NCBI RefSeq assembly: GCF_907165205.1 | Contig: NC_058189.1 | Location: forward strand, 63,727,315 to 63,791,314 | Direction: 5' to 3' | DNA length: 64,000 bases | From: Coccinella septempunctata | Taxonomy: Eukaryota > Arthropoda > Insecta > Coleoptera > Coccinellidae | Shown here: piece after piece, positions 43,850-55,130 of the stretch | Layout of the letters: the number at the start of each line of letters is the position of its first letter | How positions within the stretch are numbered: the first letter of the stretch is position 1 | Position numbers and translations under genes: made by a program | Notes under the pieces: generated by a model | What the model saw: the letters and a program-made list of their open reading frames with translations, nothing else | The model's database searches: none | Told to the model about the DNA's origin: nothing

Positions 43850-43985
43850 ACTTGAATGCAGTTTTGACAACCAAAATTGAGAAAAAGCAACTATAAACTG
43901 GGAATAAAGGATTCATTTGACGAAAATCCCAAAATCCCCTTCAAATATGACAATGACTGCATTAACTTTTCAGTTCGAACTGTCA

Positions 43986-44635
43986 TCACAATGTGGCTGC
44001 AATGTACATTTCAATTTCCAATAGACGAATACTAGATTTTTTTAAATTTTCTCATCCCTAAAAATATTCTTGCAAAGTCACCCTTGCTAGGAAGAGAAAA
44101 AAGTTCCTCATGATAGAATTGATTTTTCAAAAAGATGATACATAAACGTAACCCAGCGATTAATCTTATTCACACTGACTAAAGTCAGAGCCAAGAACGG
44201 TAAATTTTCCAGAACTCAGAATTCAGCGATTCATCAACGTTCCGGAATGGTAGAAGACGTCGTCGAAGAAGTCATTTGTAGCTCGATTCGTAACCGTGCA
44301 TGGCCGTCAGGGAAAAACACGCGATTTGCCGCCAGGGTAGCTCTCGCGGCGATAAAAATCGCGGGCTGGACGTTTAAATTTTAATTGTCACGAACAAATC
44401 GACGTTGAGCTGGCTGGCCACCTGAGAGCATCAGCCGAGAGGCGGTCAAGGTTCTGAATGCGGAGAGATGCTCTGCAACGAGTGCCAAGCGACGGAATAC
44501 AGCGAATTTATCAAAAAGTATTCGATCTGTGAGTTTTAGATGAGATTTCAGCCATTGTACGAAATTTTCAATAAATGTCAACATCGTTTTCAAAATTATA
44601 TGGGGAATCAGAAACATAAGCCTTGTACAGAACAA
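43986..44635. other. Unassigned, GC-richer near 44260-44470
   Basis: 44260-44400 is CpG-rich and single-copy in this window, with words such as CGCGGCGATAAAAATCGCGG. No exon is recognised: the minus frame 44716-44381 runs into the CT-rich tract and is low-complexity. Confidence 0.35.
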
Positions 44636-45484
44636 TCTCTCTTTCTCTCTCCCTAACTCTCTATCTCTTCCTAACTCTCTCTCTCTCCCTAGCTCTCCCT
44701 CCTTAACTCTTCCCAAAACTGTCTATCTCCCACATCTCTCTATCTAACACCTTCGCTCTCTTCATCTCTCTTTGAATAGTATTTCAGCTCTCAGAGTCTC
44801 CGTGTGACACTCTGTTTGCAATTGTCATTCTTACTTTCTCTTTATCCTCCTATCCTCATCTCTCTTAATCTTTCTAACGCTGTCTCTTTTTTTCTTTCCC
44901 TCTTCTCTTTCTCACCTCCTCCGTCTATAACTGTTTCTCCAACTCTCTCCCTATAAATCCCACGTAAACTCTCTCTGTATCATATCCTTCAGCTCTTTCT
45001 TTCTTCAACTATTTCTAATCCTCCAACTGTATCCCCTTCAACTTTCTCTTCCATCAACTAACCCCCCTGGAACTATGTCTCCCTTAGACCATATCTCCCT
45101 TCAACACTCTGTCCTTTTCATTCTCTCTCCCTTCAAATCCCGCTCAAACTCTGTTTTCCTCTAGCCCTTCACTTGTCGCGGTCCCACATATGTCATCTTC
45201 ATTGGCGCAAACAGGGCATTCCATAAATGCAACTCTCCTATCTCTTTTTCTCTATATCTCTCCCTCTCTCTATCTCTATCTATGTCTCCCCAACTATCTC
45301 CAACTCTACCTCTATCTACCCCTCGTTCTCAAGGACTCTCTTTCTTACTCTCTCTAACTCTTTCTTCAACTCTCACCCTTCAACTCTCTCTCCTTCTTCA
45401 ACTCACTCCCTCTTCAACTCTCTCTCCCTTCAACTCTCTATCCTTTCAAGTCCCTCGCTTTTCTACCCTCCCAGCCTTCAATTA

Positions 45485-46733
45485 CGAGGATATATTGAAA
45501 AATTCTTAGCCTAATTTCAATGTCAAAACATTTTATTACTCAACATTATCCTCTTAATTGGATACATTTATTACAGCGAACCTGTAACGTCTCTAGACCT
45601 TTCAAAAAAACTGTTTCTTCTTACTCTGCAAACCCTACCCACACAGCTTTTATTACCTCCTCTTTGGAAAAAAATTTACGACCTTTTGAACTTTTTGTCA
45701 GTTGAGGAAAGAGATGAAAGTCGGATGGAGCCAAATATGGTGAATAAAGGGGGTATTCTAGTAATTCAAACCCTAAATCACGAATTTTTTGCATGGCAAC
45801 ATGAGATTTGTGTGCAGGGGCGTTGTCCTGCAAAAATAAAACACCTTTGGATAGCTTTCCGCGTCTTTTCTCTTCAATTTTTTCCCGTGGAGTGGTCAGT
45901 AATGTCGAAGAGTAATCTCCGGTTATTGTTCTACGCTTATCCAAAAAATCAATCATGATTACTTCATGGCAATCCCAAAAAACCGAAGCAAGAACTTTTC
46001 CAGCACGTGGAACATGTGGACATGAAACTTCTAAGGTTTTAGAGAACCGGAGTGTCGCCATTCCATAGATTGTTCCTTTGTTTCTGGATCGTATAAATGT
46101 ACCCAAGTCTTATCCATAGTAACAATTCGGTTTAAGTCTACATCGTTTTCAAATCGAGCACAGATCGAACGCGATGCTCCTACCCTTGCAGGCTTTCGGT
46201 CAATATTTGGGGATCCATTTTACAGCAATTTTTCTCAGGTCCAAATTGACGTGAACTGTATGGTTAACGCGTTCGTAAGAAATATTCAGTGCTACGTTTT
46301 AGCCCAATTCGACGGTCTGATTAAATCATGTCATGAACTACATCGATATTTTCGGGGACTGACACAGAAACTGGTCTTCCCGTCGGTTATCATCTTCAAT
46401 GGAAAATTTACCTCTTTTGAAGATTGCAATCCAATTTTCACGGTAGCATACGAAGGACATTGATCACCAAGGTTACTAAGCATATCTTCGTAAATCTGCT
46501 TACCCTTTAATCCCTTTTATATACAGGTTCTTGATGATGGATTGATACTCCAATTTTCACAATTTCGGTGGACATCTTCTTTCTTTTAATTCATTGTGTA
46601 ACTCTGGTTTACTTTTTTGACCTCTAACATCTCACTGACACTTCTAATGAGTTATTGTTCGTTGCTATGGTAACGAAATATTTTTTTTATGCATGGAACT
46701 TGTCTAGGCTAACTAGATATCCATACATCCTCG
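45485..46733 (-). mobile_element. Mariner element, 1249 bp, TA target, minus strand
   Basis: Ends CGAGGATATATTG and CATACATCCTCG are inverted and each is flanked by TA. The full length matches the mariner norm. It is the same family as 18068-19279, read on the opposite strand. The transposase gene is complete in extent but damaged. Confidence 0.92.
45600..46585 (-). pseudogene. Mariner transposase, inactivated, minus strand
   Basis: On the minus strand the first catalytic aspartate is present in MDKTW (codon at 46114-46112; the sister copy has MDETW). A stop follows the word GSLKP, and a change of frame restores AGKVLASVFWDCHE. The second aspartate is in LQDNAPAHKS and the third in LAPSDFHLFPQL. 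All three catalytic residues survive, so it is less worn at the active site than the 18068 copy, but the stop and frame changes prevent a full protein. Confidence 0.88.
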
Positions 46734-46915
46734 TATCTCTCCCTTTAACTCTATCTCTTTCTGTTCCTTCAACTCTCTTTTCCTGCAACTCTCTTTTCTT
46801 TCAACTCTCTCTCCATCAACTCTCTCTCCTTCAACTCTCTCCTCTTCAACTTTCGACTCTCTCTCCCTCAGCTCTCTTCCTTCAACTCTGTTTCCCTCTA
46901 ACTCTCCATTCTTCC

Positions 46916-47856
46916 ATACCTCATTTGTGTTTGTGTTCCAACTGTGAAAAATTCTATAAATTACTCAGCCCTCCGAAAGTGAAATGAGTGTTATTAACAG
47001 TCACTGTACTTAGTGCTTCTGGTTAACTTCTTAATACTGTCTACCCGAGAAAAACTGTTAGCGTACCATCAAACACGGATGAAATGTTAATACTGTCAAT
47101 GATTCACATGACCAATGAATAGGAATCATGATCATCATTAACACAAAAATAGGTGACTGTGGTGCCGAAGGATCGTACAGACTTGTGCATCACAAAGGTC
47201 CTCTTGAAAGGCGCCCGATAAAAACGAAACTTTAGACACAACACAGTCGCGGGAAAAAACATTTAGGACTTTTATGTATCACGGGGAAATTTATTAATAT
47301 TGGTAAGCCGGCTCGACAAAGCGACCGCCGTGTGGGAGGGGCCTCTTAATGACAATAATAATAACATTTATTCCCCGTGGTATAAATTGAAAGCTGCAGG
47401 TATGTTATGAATCATGTTTAATTATCGAATTTATATTCCCGATATTGACGACGGCGTTCTGAGTTGTGGTTCAATTATTTGCTCGATTTTCCTGCACAGA
47501 TACGGGTTATTTATTGACGGATCTTATCTGTAGATCTGTGGCAATTCGTATTTGGGTCGGAGAGGTGAGAAATGTCAGTTGATCATATCGAATTTGGACT
47601 GAACGCGGAGGATAACCAACTCTGTTGACCTCCAACGCCGATTTGTACGTGTTTTTCGCCTTGATTTGTTGGGCAGAAAGCTCAAACTGCTTCCGAATAA
47701 TTACTTGTTACAGTTAGCTGCTGGAACGCGTATGCCACAGACCAAAATATCACTTAGTGTTCTTATTTCAATGTCATTTGGTGTTTTCGGCGTGAAATAA
47801 TTGATGATCAATAATTTGCAGTAGGTAACTGAAAAAAATTTGTCCGATTTTACAGT
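46916..47856. other. Unique island, possible conserved non-coding DNA
   Basis: 47230-47560 is GC- and CpG-richer, single-copy here, with AT-rich core words (TTAATGACAATAATAATAAC) set in GC-rich flanks. No exon is recognised. It may be regulatory; this is inference from composition only. Confidence 0.35.
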
Positions 47857-47858
47857 TA

Positions 47859-48786
47859 GAGTCATTCGGGGTAACTGAGCGCAGTGGGTAAGTGTGCGCA
47901 GTGCGTATATCTCGACTATGCAATGTATGAAAGAGGGGTTCATTTGGGTGAAGCAAGGGCGCAGAATCGCCAAATTAGTTTTTCATAGGAGTGCGCCGTG
48001 CGACGTTTCGTTAACTTTCTATTTGCAATCAATCAAATTCACTAGTTTTCTTGTTAAATTTTTGTATCTCTGCAAATTCTGCCAGGTCCAAATTCCGAGT
48101 TCGACAGTGTTAAACAATATTTCATTCGATCATGGGCATATTAATCTAAATATGTAATAGAAATTTTAGGTTCTCTTAGCTGCTCAACTCTATAAGAACG
48201 TCAATTCAAATTTTGGCTTACTGGGGAAAGTGTGCGCGGGTAAGTGTGCGCATAGATTCATTATATGGGCATTAGTTCAGTGAGAAATAAATTATGACAT
48301 TGTTGATTTTCTTGGTTAAGACTCGATCAATATTGTCCTATTATTTCAGAAAAATATGAAGAGCCACCAACAGGGGAATGTATCAAGTGTTGTGTTCACC
48401 AAGAATTGTGGCACGAACAAGCATGCACTGCTTGTAAAAAGGCGCTTCTGTATTGACAATAAACAGCATTTCTCTAATATTGTAACATTTTGATGACATT
48501 ATTTTGTAATTTGTTTTGATTGTGTGGTTCACTAAGCACTGCGTTCACTTACCCCGTGAGGGTGCGCACACTTACCCGCAATACGGGGCATGTGAACGCA
48601 CTCCGACTTTCTCTATTAAATTTTTTTTGCGGAAAGAAAACGTTTTTGTTTGTTTGCTTTTTGATGTTTTCTTATAGATTACAAAATTCTCTATCTTATG
48701 AATATGTTTTAATTTTCCTAGCTTCAATATTTGAAACAGGGTATGGCTTGAATGGCAAAAGTGCGCACAGTTGCCCCGAATGACTC
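47859..48786 (+). mobile_element. Family E element, copy 2 (pogo-like relic), TA target
   Basis: 928 bp with TIRs GAGTCATTCGGGGTAACTG and its inverted partner GAGTCATTCGGGGCAACTG, flanked by TA. TA targets and a terminal Cys/His exon are features of pogo/Tigger-type elements. The central transposase is absent. The word GTGCGCAC/GTGTGCGC occurs repeatedly near both ends, probably as binding sites. Confidence 0.85.
48350..48456 (+). pseudogene. Relic terminal exon with Cys/His cluster
   Basis: After a good splice acceptor (TATTATTTCAG, ending 48349), a frame of 35 codons runs to TGA at 48454. It contains GECIKCCVHQELWHEQACTA and then CKKA, giving Cys-x2-Cys-Cys-x-His-x4-Trp-His and Cys-x2-Cys, a zinc-binding-like arrangement. 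In related pogo-like transposases the last exon often encodes such a small Cys/His domain. The intact frame here, against a stop in copy 1, suggests recent descent from a coding parent. No upstream exon is visible. Confidence 0.55.
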
Positions 48787-48788
48787 TA

Positions 48789-49202
48789 TATTTATCAGAG
48801 CGTAATAGAACTTCCTCCATTTCTCTAGATTCTCTGGTTCAGGGAAAGTCTTCTTCAAATGTGTTCTTACCATTGGATCCCAGAACCCCTAGTTTTTGAC
48901 CTATGGAGATATGACCACGAACGCTTTCAGTTCTCTTCGTTTTGAGAGAAACCATTTTAATAGGATGGGGCTCTCATAATATCGAAGGAAGAGAGATCAA
49001 AACGATGAAAACTGAAGGAAGCAGCATTCATCCTTGCTTTAACTCTGAATCCCATTGGTGCATCGTCTGTCGAACTCAAAAGTGTCTAGGCACCAAGTTT
49101 GAATATCGAACTTCCACTAAACCAGACAAAAAGAGAATAAAAAAGAATTAAGGTATTCTGACATATCCAAACTAGAAAAATGGTCATTGACGATTTTATA
49201 AA
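48789..49202. other. No gene or repeat recognised
   Basis: About 410 bp of AT-rich DNA between the E and A elements. A 69-codon frame at 48942-49151 is unrecognised. Confidence 0.4.
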
Positions 49203-49204
49203 TA

Positions 49205-50394
49205 TACTCCATTCACTTTTATTTTAGCACTCGGTTGGCCATGGAAATTTGACACATTTCACTCTGTATAATACGAAAATGTGGGGTTATGAAGCTTGTC
49301 AAACATTTTTGGGTTTTAAATCAACGCTATGTTGCCCGTTCTACGTAAAAGTTTCAGTTATTACGTATTTTTTCACAATGTCGAATCTCTTCGGAAAATA
49401 TGTGACGAACATAATTGAAGTTTATACAAACTGATTGAAGGCATACCAAATCCAGTTATTTGCATGGAAAATACAAGAGATCGGTAAAATATTATAATAT
49501 GCACTAGCTTGAGGAGAGTTAATTAATGTTCGTTATCTTCATCAGTAGATTTCAAAAATATTAACCCGAAGATGAAATGCATTTGATGCAGTGGTTTGGA
49601 ATGGGTATCTCCCGAAGGAATTAACAGATAATTACAAGAATGTTAAATTCTACAACAAAAATCATCTTGCATCAATATAAGTAATAGGAATTGAAGGAAG
49701 TCAAGATGAACTTCACCTTTGAACAAAAATTTCACATGAATAAACAATTAACAGGACAACTGGCGGGTATTCGTGGTTCTTCATCTCAATACATTGATAT
49801 AATAATGATAATTAGGTATTTATTGGAACCTTAAAACATTCACAATGTAGGATAAGTCAAATGAAAAATAGAAAAATCAATTTTCGGGAATTTATTCTAC
49901 GATGACATTCATCGAAAATTCTGTAGTAAACTCATCGCATTAATTCACCCTAAAATAAAATTCTCAAATGCCACCACTTCTTTGGGTCTCCCAATAGAAG
50001 GAAATTCTTTGTCACCCTCTTCATTCACAATCTTTCTGATTGCGGAAATATGCAGCTGAAATATAAGTCGTTTAGATTCAGATGAAACATTATATAAATT
50101 CTCTTACATTGAATATGTTGGCTACCTTCTGAGGTATTGTGGATTTTAGAATATATGGGTATACCTATTTGAATGAGCGGACCTGAATTCTAAATAGCAC
50201 TTCCTGAAACCCTGTCTTCTCTCTTTTTCATACACTTTCGGCATTTTTTTTATATCAATCGATATGAGTTGTGGCAACGGCGTTATAACATTAACGAAAT
50301 TTCATGAGAGTCAACCTCACTCCGATCTAGTGAGAAAAACTTGAGAAAATTATTTCATGGCCAACCGACTGCTAAAATAAATGTGAATTGAGTA
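49205..50394 (-). mobile_element. Family A element, copy 5, complete ends, TA target
   Basis: TIRs TACTCCATTCAC and GTGAATTGAGTA, with TA on each side. Coding direction is minus. The exon fragment is recognisable but altered. About 1.19 kb, same architecture as copy 6. Confidence 0.88.
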
Positions 50395-50396
50395 TA

Positions 50397-51009
50397 GAAA
50401 TGTCAAATCTGACTGGTTTTTCCAAACGAAGTGTAAATATCTGAAAAGAAAATCCTGCACTTGGCGCATGTACGATTTATTTGAAAAATTAGAAACACAT
50501 TTCGTTACATAGCCAATATACAAAAGGCACTTTCCATATCGATGCCCTTGAAAAGCGTGCGAAGAACCCCATCAATCTCAAGGAAAATAATGAAGACAAT
50601 GAAATAACACCAGTAGCGTGGACGCGTCAGGTGCAAGACAAAGTGTTGCGGCCAACCAGTGCCGTGCTTAATTCGCATCATCCATCATAGAAACGCGTGT
50701 GACGTCAACGATTTGTTGCACTTACGTAGAGTTATGATGGGGTGACAGCGCACCCGCGAACGTCAATCTAACGACGACGCCTAGCAAGAGATCACAATGA
50801 TCTGATCTCACACAGCCTTGATAATAAGAACGTGTTGCCAACATCAGTATGTTCGAATCACGAAAAAGAAAGTAAGGACTGAATCAAGTCAGTCCACTGC
50901 CAGGAGAATTTTATTGTCCTAATATTTCCAGAAATAGAGATTCGAACAAGATCTTGGATCTGAAAGATCTTGCAAAAATTGTCATGTGGCTGACATTATC
51001 TGAGATACC
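50397..51009. other. Unique GC-richer stretch
   Basis: 50560-50870 is CpG-richer and single-copy in this window, with CGCACCCGCGAACGTC and similar words. No exon recognised. Confidence 0.35.
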
Positions 51010-51011
51010 TA

Positions 51012-52180
51012 TACTGCATTCACATTTATTTTAGCAGTCGGTTGGCCATGAAATAATTTTCTCATGTTTTTGTAACTAGAACAGAGCAAGGTCGTTGCCA
51101 CAACTTATATCAATTAATATTACGAAAATGCCGGAAATTATTGATAAAAGAGACAGGGTTTCAAGAAGTGCTATTTAGAATTTTGGTCCGCTCATTCAAA
51201 TATTGATATTCTAAAATCCACAATACGTCAGACGGTAGCGAACATATTCAATGTAAGAGAATTTATAAAATGTTTCATCTAAACGACTTATATTACAGCT
51301 GAATATTTCCACAATCAGAAAGATTGTGAATGAAGAGGATGACAAAGAATTTCTTTCTATTGGGAGACCCAAAAAATTGGTGGCATTTGAGAATTTTATG
51401 TTTGAGTGGATTAATGCGAAAAGTTTGCTATACAGGATTTTCGATGAATGTCATCGTAGAATAAGTTACCGAAAATTGATTTTTCTATTTTTCATTTGAC
51501 TTATCCTATACATTGTAAATGTCTTAAGGTACCAATAAATACGTAATTATTATTATATCATGTATTAAGATGAACCGCTACAAATACCCGCCAGTTGTCC
51601 TTCTAATTGTTTATTCATGTGAAATTTTTGTTCAAAAATGAAGTTCATTTTGATTGCAACTTCCTTCAATTCCTTTTACTTATATTGATGCAAGATGATT
51701 TCTGTTGAAGAATTCAACATTCTTGTAATTATCTATTAATTCCTTCGGGAGATACCCATTCCCAACCACTGCATCATATGCATTTAATTTTCGGGATAAT
51801 ATTTTTGAAATCTACAACTGATGTAACGTATTAAAACTTTAGCCAAAGAAGATAACGAACATTAACTCTCCTCAAGCTAGTGCATATTATGATATTATAC
51901 TGATCTCTTGTATTTTCCATGCAAATAACTGGATTTGGTATGCCTTCAATCAGTTTGTATAAACTTCAAATATGTTCGTCACATATTTTCCGAAGAGATT
52001 CGAAATAGTGATAAAATACGTAATAACAGAAACTTTTACGTAGAACGGGCAACATAGTGTTGATTCAAAACCCAAAAATGTTTTGACAAGCGTCATAACC
52101 CCACATTTTCGTACTATACAGAGTGAAATGTGTCAAATTTCCATGGCCAACCGACTGCTAAAATAAAAGTGAATGGAGTA
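51012..52180 (+). mobile_element. Family A element, copy 6, best-preserved, TA target
   Basis: TIRs TACTGCATTCAC and GTGAATGGAGTA, with TA on each side. It is the copy without inserts and serves as the reference for locating the two insertions in 24692-26594. It contains the HTH-encoding exons (see next entry). The second half has no coding potential. Confidence 0.9.
51128..51497 (+). pseudogene. Two-exon helix-turn-helix fragment of a lost transposase
   Basis: A start codon at 51128 opens MPEIIDKRDRVSRSAI, then a stop. Further on, 51219-51252 encodes TIRQTVANIFN, followed by a 46 bp intron (GT at 51253, AG at 51298). Exon 2 continues in frame as LNISTIRKIVNEEDDKEF, then SIGRPKKLVAF. The joined sequence is a good helix-turn-helix followed by a basic GRPKK hook, as at the N-terminus of Tc1/IS630-type transposases. 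The same exon-intron layout is seen in copies 1, 4 and 5. There is no catalytic domain in the element. Confidence 0.6.
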
Positions 52181-52182
52181 TA

Positions 52183-54009
52183 GACAACATTCAGCCATCT
52201 CGAACTCCGAAACTGAAGGGCAAGTCAAACGCATGTGAACCTGCCATCTACTCTGAAAATCTCAAGCCCCTAGCTCTTTTATTCCTTCGGAAGTTAAAAT
52301 ACTTACGATTGGACAGAACCCAATCGTTTGAAACCTTGTTCGGCTTAAATTTCCTTATTCACAAACAAGAACAAGCCAACAAGAAAAAAATAATGAAGGT
52401 TGTTGCAATAATGAAAATAGATCATTTTGTATTTTGAACGCAAGGAATATAATATCTGCACTTGGTTATCATCAAAGCAGGTCCTTCATTTCAACTTCAT
52501 TTCAATTGTAACTTCAACCATAAAAGAACAGGAAATACTGAACAATTGTTACTTATTTGTGATTTGGAATCAAAATGGAAATTATTTTATCAGGAATAAT
52601 CAGATAAAAACCTCAAAAATTTAGAAAAAATATTGGAATAATACAAACATAAGACACCGCAATATATTTCATGAAAATTACCGTTTGAAAAGATATTCTC
52701 CAGGTAGAAATTGAGATGAAAATTTAAGCTTTAATACCTACATACCAAAACCTTCGAAACTCAAAATACAAGATATTGTGAATATCACCCCTAACCTTTT
52801 ACATCTTGAAGTATCTTGGAACTACATATATAAAATTTGGTAGTGGATGCTGCGAACCATAGAATATAAAATACTATCCTCAAAGCTACCAACACATTAA
52901 CATGTTACGAAAGTGGAAGTAGTTTGTAGAAAAGTAACAATTTGGCCGATTTCAGTATTCTCTATAGGTCATTTACTTGACTAAGGTATTATTCTTCATC
53001 ATTTAATTTCATATTTTTATCTTCTGATGTTTTGTCATGTATGCAAAGTTGAATCCTGTCAAAACTTCTTCGTTTTCCTTTTTTCTCGACTCAGCATCAG
53101 ATATCCAAGGTCATCTCATCCTCTCGATAGGTATACCATCGATTACTGAATAGCGTAAACCTCATTACATTAAATCTAGCTGTAACATAAAATTTCATGG
53201 GTGACTGAAGTCAGACGACGAAGTCGACGTGTTCGGTGCAACAAGGTCGTCAATGTTCTTATACTAGCATCAACAAATAAATTATTAGCTTACTTCTTTC
53301 GCGACCCAGACGAGACGGTCTCACGCTCGTCCACCCACGTCTCATCTTACCTCCTGTCGTCAGTGTCGTCTGAGATGAGAAAGTGGCGATTATGGCCCGC
53401 GTTGCCAAACTTCCCGCTCATTCACTAGATTCGGGAAATTGACGTCAGAAACTGTTCTTCTTTCTGAATCATTTATTGATATATTATGATATATTTTCAC
53501 GCCTGATGATGCACCAATACAAATTTCACTTCACCCCACTTACATTTATGATGCAATCCAGAAGATGAACTCAGATTTATCCAGTTCAAACTCACCTACT
53601 TAGCATCTAATAGAGGTACTTTCAAGTTATGTCCGATTTCACACGATCAAGGGATCAAATGATAATGAATATTCGACAAAAATGTAGAAAATTGAGAGTT
53701 ACGTCTAATAATGATGTTTTACAACATAATTTCAATCCTATAAATATCTCTGATTGAATCTTCATTGAATTTTATAGTTCATGTTGTTCAAAATTCTAAT
53801 CGAGGAACAATATACTTCAGAAATTAGTTGGTTCTTCATGGGGTGGTGATGCCATCACAATTGGTAAGGCAGCTTTGGCCTTAGTTAATCTGCTGCTGAA
53901 TACTGTTGCTCTATACGATTCAACCTTAGGACATGAATACATGGAATGGACATTGACGTGCTATGAATGTATTTGTTGTGGTACAAACATTCGATGCTTC
54001 TCTGTCTAG
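52183..54009. other. Long unassigned stretch
   Basis: AT-rich, with no copies elsewhere in the window. 53190-53430 is GC-richer and holds a 75-codon frame (53201-53428) of basic, low-information composition that I do not recognise. No splice-consistent gene model is evident. Confidence 0.4.
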
Positions 54010-54180
54010 CGCGACACTTATGTAGTGGCGTAAAATAAATGAATTTATATAGGTGTTACCTTTTTGTATAGAAAATTGACGTGACAATGATGTCAGATTC
54101 AACTATCTCAATTGTGATTGGCGACACTAAGCAACTATCTCACTCCAGTCTTTGGACAACAACAAATGTTTATTTTCCAT
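54010..54180 (+). repeat. Short dispersed repeat J, copy 2
   Basis: Matches 10500-10690 over about 170 bp, including ATTGTGATTGGCGACACTAA. The 78-codon frame 54081-54317 begins inside it and is not considered coding. Confidence 0.6.
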
Positions 54181-54774
54181 TCCTTGTACCTATGTTCCAA
54201 GGATTCAACAGTGCTCACGTCGATAAAATCGATGTCCTGTTCATTCAAACATTCTACCACCTCATATACGAAGATATGTATGGTACAGCGTTGACATTTT
54301 TGTTCTGCTTACACTGAGATCTGGAACGAGGGACAGGTTCTAGAATCTGTCTCTTGTTGGCATTTCTCTGCACCCACCTCATAGTTTTTGAATTGAAAAA
54401 GTTTGTATCACTCTATTTCAAAAGAATAGGTATATATGAAATCAAAGCTTGATTGATCGATTCGTTTTCAATCAATAGCAATTATAAGCTATCGGACTAT
54501 TATTCTTGGATGAAATCATGATCTAAACATACAAGTCCATTCAATGATGATAAACTGCTACTTATTCAATATATTCAGATAACTTTTAGTGATTTCATTT
54601 AAGAAATCTGGTGACTGTTTATCGTTAATCGAACAGTCAAAGTCTTGCGAAGCCCTCTGTAAGTGAAGTAGCTCGTGATAAAAGAGAAAGGATCTCCAAC
54701 CTAGTGAAAGGGGTAATCAGGAGAGACTGTAATGTTATCTCATCCTTCTTGTAACAATTGAGAATTCGAAGATA
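54181..54774. other. No gene or repeat recognised
   Basis: About 590 bp of AT-rich DNA without relatives in the window. Confidence 0.4.
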
Positions 54775-55130
54775 GATTGCAGCGACATGTTGATGACAAT
54801 TCGAACTAAAAAGTTAATGCAGTCATTGGTATTTTTGAAGGGGATTTTGAGATTTTCGTCAAATAAATCCTTTTTTCTAAGATTTATAGTTGTTCTTCTC
54901 AATTTTGAAGATTGGTTGTCGAAACTGGATTCGAGTGTGTTAATTATTATCAATTTTAGGTCAATAAATGTCATGGAATATTAGTATTTATGGAAAAAAT
55001 TCCGACTTTGTCCTGAATCAGCTGATAAAAGAGAGCAATATTTTTTAATATCAACTTCTTGGCTCTTTACACGACAATAGAAGGAAATTGATTATATGGA
55101 GAGCCACAACGATGATATCTCTATTATATA

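Larger units (their letters stand above)
41479..43985 (+). repeat. Family H repeat, copy 2, with nested G and hAT insertions
   Basis: Collinear with copy 1 (3317-4086) and copy 3 (54775-56818) when the G repeat (41938-42494) and the hAT element (42721-43849) are taken out. Copy 3 shows the uninterrupted G site (GTTGCAATTTTAG). Non-coding. Confidence 0.8.
44636..46915. repeat. CT-rich simple-sequence tract split by a mariner
   Basis: 44636-45480 and 46735-46915 consist of loosely repeated CTCTCTCC and TTCAACTCTC words without a strict period. The mariner at 45485-46733 lies between the two parts and its TA target is within the tract, so the tract was continuous before insertion. Open frames such as 45227-45514 are low-complexity artefacts (poly Ser/Leu). 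Confidence 0.85.

Noticed and set aside
45227..45514. 95-codon frame in the CT-rich tract
   Set aside because: Low-complexity Ser/Leu composition forced by the repeat; no gene evidence.
50845..50870. GTTCGAATCACG as a tRNA B box
   Set aside because: No A box at the right distance and no cloverleaf can be drawn.
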